Assembly (NCBI GenBank): GCA_031549685.1
Contig: JAVBPG010000002.1
Coordinates: 1 to 64,000 of the forward strand
Direction: 5' to 3'
From: JAITMY01 sp031549685
Lineage (GTDB): Bacteria; Bacteroidota; Bacteroidia; Bacteroidales; UBA932
Length of the DNA stretch: 64,000 nucleotides
How positions within the stretch are numbered: position 1 is the first letter of the stretch; each line of letters starts with the position of its first letter. The notes beneath the pieces were generated by a model. It searched no databases and was not told where the DNA came from. It was given only the letters and a program-made list of their open reading frames with translations. Position numbers and translations under genes: made by a program. This document shows, in pieces, positions 1 through 9,117 of this stretch.

Positions 1-1
1 T

Positions 2-88
2 TGTCATTCTGAGCAAGGCGAAGAATCTCATGTTGTGAATATGAAGCCCTGTGCGAACTTGAGATCCTTCGCCTTGCTCAGGATGACA
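2..88. repeat. Imperfect palindromic intergenic repeat
   Basis: Two arms of about 29 bases (2-30 and 60-88) are near-perfect reverse complements, both built around the string GAGCAAGGCGAAG. The same kind of sequence (TGTCAT..TGAGC..) recurs at about 17418 and 23377. It looks like a dispersed REP/BIME-type element lying downstream of the GH106 gene on the minus strand. The remaining bases to 204 are AT-rich with no gene seen. Confidence 0.6.
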
Positions 89-204
89 TAACCATCAAGT
101 GCTGTAAATCATGGAATCTATATTAACTTAACAATACCAAAATAAGTTCTAATTGGTGGCGCCATTGCTAACTGCCTACTGCAGCTGCCAGCTGCCTACT
201 TGTT

Positions 205-3200
205 TTACTCCCCCACAATCCGTACCTCGCCCAGCAAGCCCGCCTCCTGCAAAGGTACATTCTTGAGCAAATATTCAGGTGCCAGCGTCCAGTACCTGCG
301 CTCAGTTTCGGGCAGGGCGTAGTCGCCAATCAGGGCGTTGGCCCAGGTGTTGGTAACGTCAATAACCAGCTCGTTACTTCCCTCCCTCAGCGCTTGGGTA
401 ATGTCCACGCGGTAGGGCGTAGTCCAGGCTACGCCGCAGGGCTGCCCGTTGAGGGTAACCTCGGCTAAGTTGGCCACGCGGCCAAGGTCGAGCCACGCGC
501 GCTGCGACTTCTCGCTCGGCGCAACCCACGTAAAGCTCTGCGCGTAGCGGGCGGTGCCTGAGTAGTGGCGTATCTGCTTGTCCTTGTGCTGGCTCCAGTC
601 GCTGAGCTGGTCAAAAGTTACGGGCGTTGCAGGCCCATTTTGCTTTTCGCTGAAGGTAACCTGCCATTTACCTTCCAGTACAAAAAGCGGTTTGGGAGTT
701 TTGCTCTCCACCGCATTTTGCGTAGCGGTAGCTTTTTTGCGAAGCACAATAAACAGCGAGCCGTTTTCGGGCAGCTGCAGCGGTACGATGGTGCGCCCGT
801 TCTCTTGCCGCCATGCGATGTTGCTAATGATTTTGCCGGTTACGGCATTCCATATTTCGGGCGCTTTTCCGCTGACGCGCAACGATGCCGTGAGGCTGCG
901 CGCTTCATTTCTTTGGTTCGAAATAAAGTAGATGTCGGCGCTGTCGGTGGCGCGGTGTGCCCATGCCATTTGCTTGGCGTAGCGGTTGCTGTCGGCAATA
1001 ATCACATCGCGCTCGAGCTTGAGCAAATCGAAAGTGGAGGCTTGGTAGGGTAGCTTAACCACGCGGCCCTTGCCGAGATTTTTTATCAAAATTTTTCCGA
1101 AAGCATCGTCGCCGAGCTCAACAAACTCCTCTCCCCAAATGGCTGCTGCGATGCGCTGCACGCGCTTGTCGTTCTCCGCGGCATCGTTGAGGCTGACGGA
1201 CTGCTCCGGCTTGGCCCCAACCAGCACCGTGGCGCCCGATTTTATCAGCGCCAGCAGCTTCTCGGCCACCTCTATCGACATTAAATCCTCGCTGGGCACG
1301 AGCGGATTTTTTTGCGGAAGCACCAGCATGGCGTAGCTGGCGCCGCCGGGCAAAACGATGCGTCCGTTTTCCACTTTGGCAAGACGAATTAACGCGTCTT
1401 TATTGAAGGAGTCGAACTTGTAGCCGCGCAGCACATCGGTGTAGCTGGCGGGGTCGGCAAAGTTGGCGGAGTTAACCACGCCGGCGGGCTTATCCTGCAG
1501 TGGCTCGCCAACGTTGGCTAAGCGTTGCGCTTCAAACTCCAACATTTCTTGACCAAAAAGTCCGGGCAGCGTTGCCGCTAACCTTTCGGGTAATACAGAG
1601 CGTGCGGGTAATTCTTCACCAGTAAATACGGCAATATCCACTACAGGTTTTCCTTGTTGTAGCAGCAGCTGGCAGCGCTGCGCGTACTCCACCCAGGCGC
1701 GCCCGGGCTTCCACCAGGTTTGGTCGCGCTGAAAGTACAGGCCTACGCCGTTGAGCGTTACGCCGGGCTTTTTGTCCATAAACGGATTGTGCGCAAACAC
1801 ATGGTACGACAGGCGGTTGATGCCGTTGGCGTAGGCGCGGTCGCCAAGCGATTTGAGCATGGCGGGGTGCTCGTTCCATGACATGCGCAGCTCGGTAAAT
1901 CCTTCGGCCTGTATAATTTTTTTGCCGTAAATATGCGCAGCCGAAATGGCGTCGAGCATGTCGTTGGGCTTGTCGTGCGTGGGGCTGTTGAGCCAAAATT
2001 CGCCCATGGGAATATCCACCTTCCGGTAATGCGCCATGCCGTCGCTCATCATAGTGGGGGCCACGCTTTCGGCGCTGAACCAGCAGCCGGCTTTATGTGC
2101 GTTTTCGGCCATGGTGGCGTAAAAAATATCGACCACTAACTCGGAAATGGTTTGGCGCAAGTCGTGCAAAAACCGCTCCGAAGCATCCGCGTTTTCTACC
2201 GGTAAACCTGTCATCACGAGCAGGTAGGGCAGCATGTCGTAGCCTCGGCGCTTTTTAAACTCCTTGGGTAAAACAGCCGACCAGTTCTGGCTTCCGCACT
2301 CCCAGCTGTCGATGTGGAAGCCTGTGAGCACGCGGCCTGCCAGTTCGCTGCCTACCTGCTTGCGAATTTCGCCGAACCAGCTGTCGAATTGCAGCTGTAT
2401 GGCCTTGGTGTTGAACTTGTCGCACTCCAAGCCAATGGCCGCGCCGCCTGTGGCGTTGGTGTGGCCGGTGGAGGTGTGCCCAATTCGGAGTATCGTCCAC
2501 TTGCCTGCGGGGGCATTCCAACTTAATTTTCCTTTTTTATCTAAATACTTGCTGATGTTGTGTAGCTGCTTGGCCGGCACGCAGGCCGCATCGGGAGCCG
2601 CCTCCGCAGCGGTGCGGTTGCCCACGCGCCACACGTAGGCAGCCTTGCCCTCGTACTGATTTATCTTGGCTTCGCCCGATAAATCAATGCCTGCGATTTT
2701 CAGATTCGGCTTCCATTTGGCAGCGTCTAAATCTTCCGCACCCGGCTCGGAGCCAGCCTTGTCGAACGAAAAGCGGAAATACTTTGCGGTGCTTGCGGGA
2801 ATGCTGTACGTTGCGTCGGCATCGGTATCCTGCCAGCCGTGGCGCGCCGGCTGCAGGCGTTGCACAAGAGTAAAGTTTTGGCCGTCGTCGCTTTTTTCTA
2901 CCACCAAGCGCTGCGCCTGGTAGTTGTTGCCGCGTACGCGAATGGTAATGCTGCGGCAGGTAAACGGCTGCTCAAACTCATACAGAATCCAGCAGGGTTC
3001 GCTGCTGCGAAAGCTCTCCCGGCTCTTTTTATCCACCAAAAATTGAGGGTTTACGTTAGGTAGAGAGGAGGTAATTTTCGGAATAATTTTTTCGGTAGAA
3101 AACTCCGCGCCCTCCGGTGTAGGGTAGGCGTACACGGCAATATCCTCGTAGTAACCTTTGTAGTTTTCGGGTTGCGGAAGCGTGTCGCTAAACTTTTCCC

Positions 3201-3651
3201 CACCTTCGATAGTGGTTTCCGTCCACACAACTTTTTGCATGGAGAACTCAGGCGTAATCCACGGACCGCCGGAGAGGGCAAAGCCATCGCAGTTGTGCAT
3301 GGCGATTTTCAGCCCGAGGCGGTCGGCCTCGCTCATGGCGTGGCGCACCATGTCCCACCACAGCGGCGACATTTGCTCCACGGCGGGCTCCATCAGCGGC
3401 GGATTTTTTTTACCCTGAATGGGCATGAGGTAGGCGCCGCCCAGCCCCGCCTGCTGCATGGCCTCGAGGTCGGCGGTAATGCCCTCGCGCGATACGGCGG
3501 CGTTCATCCAGTACCAGAAAGTCCACGGCTTGGCCTGTTCGGGCGGATTTTTGAAGTCGGCCTCAAGGTTAAGGCTGTCGGTGCTTTTGGGCTGCGCGCA
3601 GGAGAAGGCGCAGAGTAGCGCAAAAGCAAGTAGGATGTGGAATTTGTTCAT
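205..3651 (-). CDS. GH106-type alpha-L-rhamnosidase lipoprotein
   Basis: Large (1148 aa) exported glycoside hydrolase. The N-terminus is a lipoprotein signal with Cys18 in LLCAFSC, so it is probably surface or periplasm anchored. The start of the mature protein (PPEQAKPWTFWYWMN, then GITADLEAMQQAGLGGAYL) and the HIDSWECGSQNW block near residue 450 are typical of GH106, known to cleave terminal alpha-L-rhamnose, for example from rhamnogalacturonans. A GH2-like galactose-binding beta-sandwich forms the C-terminus (last 120 residues; LDLGRVANLAEVTLNG). Length matches the family. It lies at the end of the left hydrolase cluster and its neighbours include a GH78 rhamnosidase, L-rhamnose mutarotase and an MFS transporter, all consistent with rhamnoside use. 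Exact substrate is not readable from sequence. Confidence 0.85.
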   Translation of the reverse strand: MNKFHILLAFALLCAFSCAQPKSTDSLNLEADFKNPPEQAKPWTFWYWMNAAVSREGITADLEAMQQAGLGGAYLMPIQGKKNPPLMEPAVEQMSPLWWDMVRHAMSEADRLGLKIAMHNCDGFALSGGPWITPEFSMQKVVWTETTIEGGEKFSDTLPQPENYKGYYEDIAVYAYPTPEGAEFSTEKIIPKITSSLPNVNPQFLVDKKSRESFRSSEPCWILYEFEQPFTCRSITIRVRGNNYQAQRLVVEKSDDGQNFTLVQRLQPARHGWQDTDADATYSIPASTAKYFRFSFDKAGSEPGAEDLDAAKWKPNLKIAGIDLSGEAKINQYEGKAAYVWRVGNRTAAEAAPDAACVPAKQLHNISKYLDKKGKLSWNAPAGKWTILRIGHTSTGHTNATGGAAIGLECDKFNTKAIQLQFDSWFGEIRKQVGSELAGRVLTGFHIDSWECGSQNWSAVLPKEFKKRRGYDMLPYLLVMTGLPVENADASERFLHDLRQTISELVVDIFYATMAENAHKAGCWFSAESVAPTMMSDGMAHYRKVDIPMGEFWLNSPTHDKPNDMLDAISAAHIYGKKIIQAEGFTELRMSWNEHPAMLKSLGDRAYANGINRLSYHVFAHNPFMDKKPGVTLNGVGLYFQRDQTWWKPGRAWVEYAQRCQLLLQQGKPVVDIAVFTGEELPARSVLPERLAATLPGLFGQEMLEFEAQRLANVGEPLQDKPAGVVNSANFADPASYTDVLRGYKFDSFNKDALIRLAKVENGRIVLPGGASYAMLVLPQKNPLVPSEDLMSIEVAEKLLALIKSGATVLVGAKPEQSVSLNDAAENDKRVQRIAAAIWGEEFVELGDDAFGKILIKNLGKGRVVKLPYQASTFDLLKLERDVIIADSNRYAKQMAWAHRATDSADIYFISNQRNEARSLTASLRVSGKAPEIWNAVTGKIISNIAWRQENGRTIVPLQLPENGSLFIVLRKKATATQNAVESKTPKPLFVLEGKWQVTFSEKQNGPATPVTFDQLSDWSQHKDKQIRHYSGTARYAQSFTWVAPSEKSQRAWLDLGRVANLAEVTLNGQPCGVAWTTPYRVDITQALREGSNELVIDVTNTWANALIGDYALPETERRYWTLAPEYLLKNVPLQEAGLLGEVRIVGE

Positions 3652-3674
3652 ATGAGTATGGTTCTGTAATTCTA

Positions 3675-3890
3675 TTTTTTGTTTACCCCCAACCCCCTAA
3701 AGGAGGCTATAACCGCAGTAGGTTATATAAGTTTCTGCCTCGAGGCGTCATTGCGAGGAGGAACGACGAAGCAATCTTTTTATTGTCCCGCAAGGCGGGA
3801 CAAATTGTGAGATTTCCGCGCTTCGCTCGCAATGACGCTACTGGCAAACGCAGTCTGTTATAGCCACGCTTTGGCGTGGTTGGGGGTGAA
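3675..3890. repeat. Intergenic palindromic repeats
   Basis: The 240-base gap holds CCCCCAACCCCCTAAAGGAG (3684 onward) and a complementary GGTTGGGGGT end (to 3888), enclosing a second repeat of the type TCATTGCGAGGAGGAACGAC. The first unit is the same family as the copy found inside the RACE gene at 24413-24482. No gene is seen. Confidence 0.6.
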
Positions 3891-3891
3891 T

Positions 3892-4176
3892 TTAAATAGC
3901 ATCAACAGTTATAATTCTGTGCGTATTTGAATTTATGGTTATTTTAATATTCTTTTCGTGGCAGGTAACGTAAATATTTTTCCCAATTCGTTGAAAAAAT
4001 ATTTCGGGCGTTTCCTTTATAATATCAAAAAGCATTTTTTCTATTTCTGATTTTGAAAAATTGCTATTCAGCTTTTTGTTTATTCGCCCGTAAACAAGTT
4101 CGGTGTAGCAAAGTTTGCTTAAGATGTCGGGTTTGTTAATAGAGTTGTTCACTATTATACGAATTTTAATAGCCAA
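3892..4176 (-). CDS. DUF3781 family protein
   Basis: A 94-aa protein resembling DUF3781 (elements NSINKPDILSKLCYTELVYGRI and the central IYVTCHEKNIKITINSNT strand-rich part). Function of the family is unknown. Its start overlaps the end of the upstream AAA-ATPase gene by 11 bases, so the two are very probably one transcript. It is AT-rich compared with the flanking hydrolase genes. Confidence 0.6.
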   Translation of the reverse strand: MAIKIRIIVNNSINKPDILSKLCYTELVYGRINKKLNSNFSKSEIEKMLFDIIKETPEIFFQRIGKNIYVTCHEKNIKITINSNTHRIITVDAI

Positions 4177-5422
4177 GTGAGGCGAGTGATATTACATTTA
4201 TTCCGTCTTTGCGGGTGTAGCTAATTCCAGTGCCTGTAATTATATTCAATGATTTTGGTTTTTGTACATTCTTATCATCCAAAATGGAAACAAACTTATT
4301 CAAACTTGCCGCCGCTTCTTCAATTTGACCGGTTCCCAGCTTTATTTCAAAAGCGCACCAATCTCCATTGTATTTTTGCACAATAGCATCGACCTCTAAG
4401 CCGCTGGAGTCGCGATAGTGGTACACTTTTGCATCATTTGCTTGTGCATATACACGCAGCTCGTGTGTGGCAAGCGACTCAAACAAGAAGCCTGTAAACT
4501 TTACATCGTTAAGCAACGATTCTTTAGTTGCCCCTAAAGCTGCTACTGCAAGTGAAACATCAGTAAAGTGGCGCTTAGGCGCTTTTCGTAATGAGGAGGA
4601 TGAGCGAATATGCGTGTTCCAAGCCGGCTGATTTTCGATTATCATTAATCGTTCAAGCGCATCAAGGTAATCGTAAATCGTTGGGCGTGAAAGATCATTG
4701 TATTCCTTTTCTCGAATATCGGATTCGAGGGTTCTCATATCTACTAATGTTGCTGTATTGCGGGCCAAAGAGCGCAGCAAATTTCGCACCTTTGTCGGGT
4801 CGCGCTTTGTGTTTGAAACGCGGCTCATATCCACTTCGGCAAGCAAATCAACATAGGCACGGTTCAAGTCGCTCGCCTGCCTTATGTTTTTGCCAATTAA
4901 GGCGGGAAATCCTCCTGTAGCTATTCGCTCAACAATAAATTCCAGTTCGGCAGACTCATCGTAAATATCAACTTTTCCTCCTTCAAAAAGAGCTGCCAAG
5001 CTCACCTTTCCCGAAGAAAAGCCTAATTCCTGCCAACTCATTGTTCGCATATCAAGTATGGTAAATCGACCTGCGCCTGAATGCAATTTTATATTCTCCT
5101 CGGGGTTTGTCGACCCTGTCAAGATAAATTGTGCCGTTTTCTTTCGGTTATCTATTTCGTGGCGTATATAACTCCAAATTTTGGGTTGCTCCTGCCATTC
5201 GTCAATTAGGCGTGGCGTTTCTCCAAGTAGTAGGCGTTGTGGTGCCGTTTCAATTAAAAAAGGAACCTGTTCGTCTTGGTCTAACTCCAAAATGCTATTT
5301 GCAAATTGTTTTGCCGATTCGGTTTTGCCACAAGCTTTTGCACCTCGAATAAGCAAAGCTCCTGCTGATTCAAGTTTTCTTTTTAACTCGCTATCGGATA
5401 TTCTATTAATGTATTTCGCCAA
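4166..5422 (-). CDS. AAA ATPase with DUF4143 C-terminal domain
   Basis: A 418-aa ATPase of the AAA_14/DUF4143 type. Walker A is GAKACGKT (residues about 27-34), Walker B is RLIDEWQ, and the sensor-like GSTNP follows. The C-terminal half ends with LEVDAIVQKYNG...FEIKLG, the D..ExK pattern of a PD-(D/E)XK-like fold seen in DUF4143 proteins. The family is common in Bacteroidetes and has no settled function; some members are suspected of roles in defence or in sensing. A second member lies at 25535-26818. The gene is followed by an overlapping DUF3781 gene. Confidence 0.8.
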   Translation of the reverse strand: MAKYINRISDSELKRKLESAGALLIRGAKACGKTESAKQFANSILELDQDEQVPFLIETAPQRLLLGETPRLIDEWQEQPKIWSYIRHEIDNRKKTAQFILTGSTNPEENIKLHSGAGRFTILDMRTMSWQELGFSSGKVSLAALFEGGKVDIYDESAELEFIVERIATGGFPALIGKNIRQASDLNRAYVDLLAEVDMSRVSNTKRDPTKVRNLLRSLARNTATLVDMRTLESDIREKEYNDLSRPTIYDYLDALERLMIIENQPAWNTHIRSSSSLRKAPKRHFTDVSLAVAALGATKESLLNDVKFTGFLFESLATHELRVYAQANDAKVYHYRDSSGLEVDAIVQKYNGDWCAFEIKLGTGQIEEAAASLNKFVSILDDKNVQKPKSLNIITGTGISYTRKDGINVISLASLGY

Positions 5423-6005
5423 TTTTGTATAATATTAATTTATACGCAAATATACGATTTATTTTACACTTTTGGAGTTTTTTACTTTACACTTTTTGAA
5501 TTTGAGATGTTGTTTTCTCAATTAACCCTAACAGTGGAAATTGTGTAGCCACTGACTACACAATTCTTTCCTTAACCAATTAAGCTGAAAGCCTGTGAGC
5601 AATAGCGCAGGGTAAAGCCCTGCGGTTATGTCAACACGCGCTATAATTAAAGCGCTGAAAGCGCGAAGGCCATTTCTTACGCCCTTACAGGGCTTAAAAA
5701 TATTGGTGTCGTTTTGTTTCATAGGGCTGCGCCCTATGCTAATGCTTGCGCCCCGTTAGGGCTTTTAATATTCCGCCCGCTACACAATTACAAATTGTGC
5801 CATGTTCCGAGCGCGATTACAAATCACGCTCAACCTAACCGCGCATGCCGCCTTGTAGTAACGTGAACATGCCGCTGAACAGGGGTTTGTTGATTCTCAT
5901 TGTCTTGTTATTAACCACAAAGGGCAACAAAGAAAAATACCCAAGAAGCACAGGGCAATTTACTCTTAGTTAGTAATGATGAATTTTCCGTATTCCAACG
6001 TTGTA
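5423..6005. other. Gene-free 583-base spacer with repeats
   Basis: The first 100 bases are AT-rich and probably contain the promoter of the AAA-ATPase gene. From about 5530 to 5860 there are clustered short inverted repeats (GCAGGGTAAAGCCCTGC at 5608, AAAGCGCTGAAAGCGC at 5651, GCCCCGTTAGGGC at 5750, and GCGCGATTACAAATCACGC at 5809). Open frames here have repeat-like composition and I do not regard them as genes. The spacer marks the left border of the AT-rich restriction-modification block. Confidence 0.5.
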
Positions 6006-7301
6006 TTATGATTTTAGTTTTTTCGACTTTAACAATTTATCTAACGTGGTCAATGCAGGGATGAAGTGTTTAAACACTTTCCTATTCTTTTCATCTGATT
6101 TATCAAACAATCTATTTATGTCAACTTCGCCTATGTTTTCTTGATCAAAAGAAAAATAATCTTTTAAAACAACTTCATAGTAAAATGCTGTTTTTGAATT
6201 TGCTTTCCCAGCAATTCTTGATTTGTGCTTTAATTGGATTGTATCAATTTCAGCCGAGTAGCCTGTTAGTGAGATAGGAGTGTTTCTTCCTCCCGAATAA
6301 ATAAATAATCTTTTTGCATCTAAAATACCTGTAGGGAAATCGACAATTCTGTGACTTTCTTCGATCGCATGAAAATAGAATGTTTTTTGAGTGCTCAAAT
6401 GTTTTAACTCTTTTACTCTGCAAAAACCGAGAGCGATTTTTATGTCGCTATCGTCTATCTCACTACTTAGGAAGGTAGATAGTTGCCGCTTCTCAATAAA
6501 TCCGGCTATTTTATTTTTATATACTTCAGCAACAGTTGGATTAGTTATTTCTAACTTCCTATTTTTGCTGATTTCTAGAAAATCAAATTCTTTATCAAGA
6601 CCAAGGAATCGCCTATTTAAAAGATTGGCAGAAATACCTGTTGTACTACTTCCTGTGAACGGATCTAAAATCCATGCATTAGGTCTTGTTGAGGCAAGAA
6701 TAAGGCGGGTAAGTACAGAAAGGGGCTTTTGTGTGGGATGTTTGCCACAAGACTTTTCCCATGGTTGAATTGCCGGTAACTTCCAAACATCTTTCATTTG
6801 TTTGTTGGCATTCAACTCTTTCATTAATTCATAGTTGAAATAATGTGGAACTTTTTCATTTTTCCTTGCCCAAATAATTTGCTCTGCTGAATGAGTAAAA
6901 TATCGACAGGAAAAGTTTGGTGGTGGATTTGTCTTTTCCCAGGTAATTACGTTGAGAATTTTAAATCCCAATTCTGTCAAGATTTGCCCGACAGAGAAGA
7001 TATTGTGCATCGTTCCACTAATCCAAATTGTAGCGTCGTCCTTCATTTTCTCGCGAACCAATGAAAGCCATTTTCGATTGAATTTATTAACAAATTCGAA
7101 TCCTTCAGATTTATCCCATTTGCCTTTGTTTACGCTTACAATTTGCCCACTTTGAATAGAAAGTCCGTTATTAGATAGGAAGTAGGGAGGGTCGGCAAAG
7201 ACCATATCAAACTTGTGCTCAAACTGAGGCAACAACTCCATTGTATCTCCGTGAAGGAGATAGAAATTTTTATCATCAGATTTGAAGTATGGTTTTATCA
7301 T
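6006..7301 (-). CDS. Beta-class DNA N6-adenine methyltransferase (DpnA-like) with C-terminal extension
   Basis: A 431-aa site-specific DNA methylase. Motif IV is DPPY (residues 37-40), and the SAM-binding motif I LDPFTGSSTTG comes later (about residue 213), the beta-class order. In DpnII systems the second methylase, DpnA, has this class and can methylate single-stranded DNA; this protein is placed in the same kind of locus. It is about 160 residues longer than DpnA, the extra C-terminal part (from about residue 275) being an unrecognised domain. It begins one base after the end of the endonuclease gene, so the three genes form one operon. Target GATC is inferred from the neighbours. Confidence 0.8.
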   Translation of the reverse strand: MIKPYFKSDDKNFYLLHGDTMELLPQFEHKFDMVFADPPYFLSNNGLSIQSGQIVSVNKGKWDKSEGFEFVNKFNRKWLSLVREKMKDDATIWISGTMHNIFSVGQILTELGFKILNVITWEKTNPPPNFSCRYFTHSAEQIIWARKNEKVPHYFNYELMKELNANKQMKDVWKLPAIQPWEKSCGKHPTQKPLSVLTRLILASTRPNAWILDPFTGSSTTGISANLLNRRFLGLDKEFDFLEISKNRKLEITNPTVAEVYKNKIAGFIEKRQLSTFLSSEIDDSDIKIALGFCRVKELKHLSTQKTFYFHAIEESHRIVDFPTGILDAKRLFIYSGGRNTPISLTGYSAEIDTIQLKHKSRIAGKANSKTAFYYEVVLKDYFSFDQENIGEVDINRLFDKSDEKNRKVFKHFIPALTTLDKLLKSKKLKS

Positions 7302-8141
7302 TTAAAACTTAACTACTCCTTCTGTTTGTATTTTCTTGATAAAATTTTCAAGCGTTGTTAGATTGTACAACAGAGGAATGATATTATATGCTTCCTCCAA
7401 TTTATTTTTGACAGAAAGCCAACCTTGTCCGTCAGTTATCCAAACAAATTCATAGTTCTCATATTGATTTATCTTTGGGGCCACGTCGGAATAGGCTCTG
7501 GCTACTTCATTCAGTTTTGATCCGCCACCATTGTAAAAATTGGTTTCAATCAAATATGTCTTATGCTTCGTTTTAATTACAAAATCAAAACGTTTTACAT
7601 CTGCACCCAAACTGATAATCTCGGGGAAAATCGTGTTATTTACTTCTTTTTTATAGAAAATATTTGCTTTATCAAAAATTAGAGAAACGGCCTTCGACAT
7701 ATTGTCTCCACCTCTATTTTTTCTTGCGTTAGAGTCCAATCCCACTTCAATTCCGAAAACATAATCCACGAGATTGGTAACTTCTTTACTTCTAAAAACT
7801 TCACCTAATCCTGTTTCCTCAATATATTCCAAAATATTTTCCACCGAAGCAAAATAAGTGTTGAGTGAAACAATTTCGCCTTTATTGTTGAATGTTTTAG
7901 CATTTTTATTTTTACGAACCGCAATAAGAATGTCTAATACCTCAAAAACTTTTGGGTTTTCCTGATAGAGTTCAATGACAGCCTCTTTTAAATTTTCTTT
8001 TCCAATCAAGTAGTTCAATTGATTTAACTTGATAGAAATCTTATTTACATTACTTCTTATTTTTGTAAAATCCGTGAAGTAATTAAGAGTGGCATTTGTT
8101 TCAGAAAGTTGAGATAAAAAGGTTTTAAATTGCGTTGGCAT
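7302..8141 (-). CDS. DpnII-family type II restriction endonuclease
   Basis: A 279-aa protein with the DpnII/MboI-type signature: GGDNMSKAV at about residue 143, then KRFDFVIKTK and LIETNFYNGGGSKLNEVARAY, where the D..E residues form the nuclease core. R.DpnII is of similar size (288 aa) and cuts unmethylated GATC. The gene overlaps the upstream dam-type methylase by 17 bases and abuts the downstream methylase. Low GC content relative to the hydrolase genes on both sides suggests horizontal acquisition. Cleavage specificity is inferred from the family. Confidence 0.8.
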   Translation of the reverse strand: MPTQFKTFLSQLSETNATLNYFTDFTKIRSNVNKISIKLNQLNYLIGKENLKEAVIELYQENPKVFEVLDILIAVRKNKNAKTFNNKGEIVSLNTYFASVENILEYIEETGLGEVFRSKEVTNLVDYVFGIEVGLDSNARKNRGGDNMSKAVSLIFDKANIFYKKEVNNTIFPEIISLGADVKRFDFVIKTKHKTYLIETNFYNGGGSKLNEVARAYSDVAPKINQYENYEFVWITDGQGWLSVKNKLEEAYNIIPLLYNLTTLENFIKKIQTEGVVKF

Positions 8142-9048
8142 ACTCCTTATTACTAGTTTGATTTGTAATTAATAATTCTGTCAATCTCCCCCTTTTCTCG
8201 GGATTTGCATTAATGCTTCTTTTCGCTTCAACCCTCTGAATGTTGAAATTGCAATATAAGTCATCAAAGAAATTATCTGTTCCGCTCTTACCCTTTACAT
8301 CAGAGTTACTTAAAATCCAAGTATGGTTTAATGTGTCAAGTTTAGAGCAAAAATTTCGTAAACGAATTTGCTCTTCATCATTGAAATCGTCCTTTGCGTA
8401 CGAGTTGAAACTAGAGGTTTGGCTCAAGGGCTTGTATGGCGGATCAAAATACAAAAATGAATTTTTTGTCACATAGTCAATGGTTTGCTCAAAGTCACCG
8501 CATAAAATTTCTACTTTTTGAAGAGCATTGCTAACTGCAAAAATATTTTCTTTATCGCAAATGGTTGGGCGCTTATAGCTACCCATTGGTACGTTGTATT
8601 CATTCCTTCGATTCACCCTATATAACCCATTGAAACAGGTGCGATTGAGAAAAATAAATAAAGCTGCTTGTCCAATTTGCTCTTCTTTTCGAGAATTGAA
8701 CAACTCCCTTTTTTGATAATAGTACTCTTTTTTATGTTCTTCATCTTCCTCCAAATCGTGAAATTCTTTTTGCAAAACTTCAAGAATAGAGACTAATTCT
8801 TTCGGATTTGAGGCAATAACCCTATATGTATTAATAAGTTCTTCGTTTATATCATTAATAACCGCTTTTTCAAGGTTTGGAAAGTTATTAAGCATCCAAA
8901 ATAAGATTGCACCACTTCCCACAAATGGTTCAATATAAGTAAATTTTGATTCTGTCAAACCTTTTGGCAATGAGTTTTCAATATCACTAATGAGTTGGGT
9001 TTTTCCACCAGCCCACTTTAAAAATGGTCTTGCATCTTTTCTTGTCAT
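8125..9048 (-). CDS. dam: Dam-type (D12 class) DNA adenine methyltransferase
   Basis: A 307-aa alpha-class methylase. FLKWAGGKTQL near the N-terminus is motif X/I and FDPPYKPLS (about residue 198) is motif IV. This is the M.DpnII/Dam class, which makes N6-methyladenine at GATC and protects host DNA from the adjacent endonuclease. It is the first gene of the three-gene operon (dam-type methylase, endonuclease, beta-class methylase). The AT-rich stretch 9049-9117 upstream is the likely promoter region. Confidence 0.85.
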   Translation of the reverse strand: MTRKDARPFLKWAGGKTQLISDIENSLPKGLTESKFTYIEPFVGSGAILFWMLNNFPNLEKAVINDINEELINTYRVIASNPKELVSILEVLQKEFHDLEEDEEHKKEYYYQKRELFNSRKEEQIGQAALFIFLNRTCFNGLYRVNRRNEYNVPMGSYKRPTICDKENIFAVSNALQKVEILCGDFEQTIDYVTKNSFLYFDPPYKPLSQTSSFNSYAKDDFNDEEQIRLRNFCSKLDTLNHTWILSNSDVKGKSGTDNFFDDLYCNFNIQRVEAKRSINANPEKRGRLTELLITNQTSNKEYANAI

Positions 9049-9117
9049 GCTTTTTATAGAGATAATTTATGTTCAAAAATAATCAATATATTGAACAATA
9101 TAAAATGCTATATTTTT

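Noticed and set aside
5528..5722. Short minus-strand frame in the spacer before the restriction system
   Set aside because: Built from short inverted repeats; no signal, domain or neighbour support.
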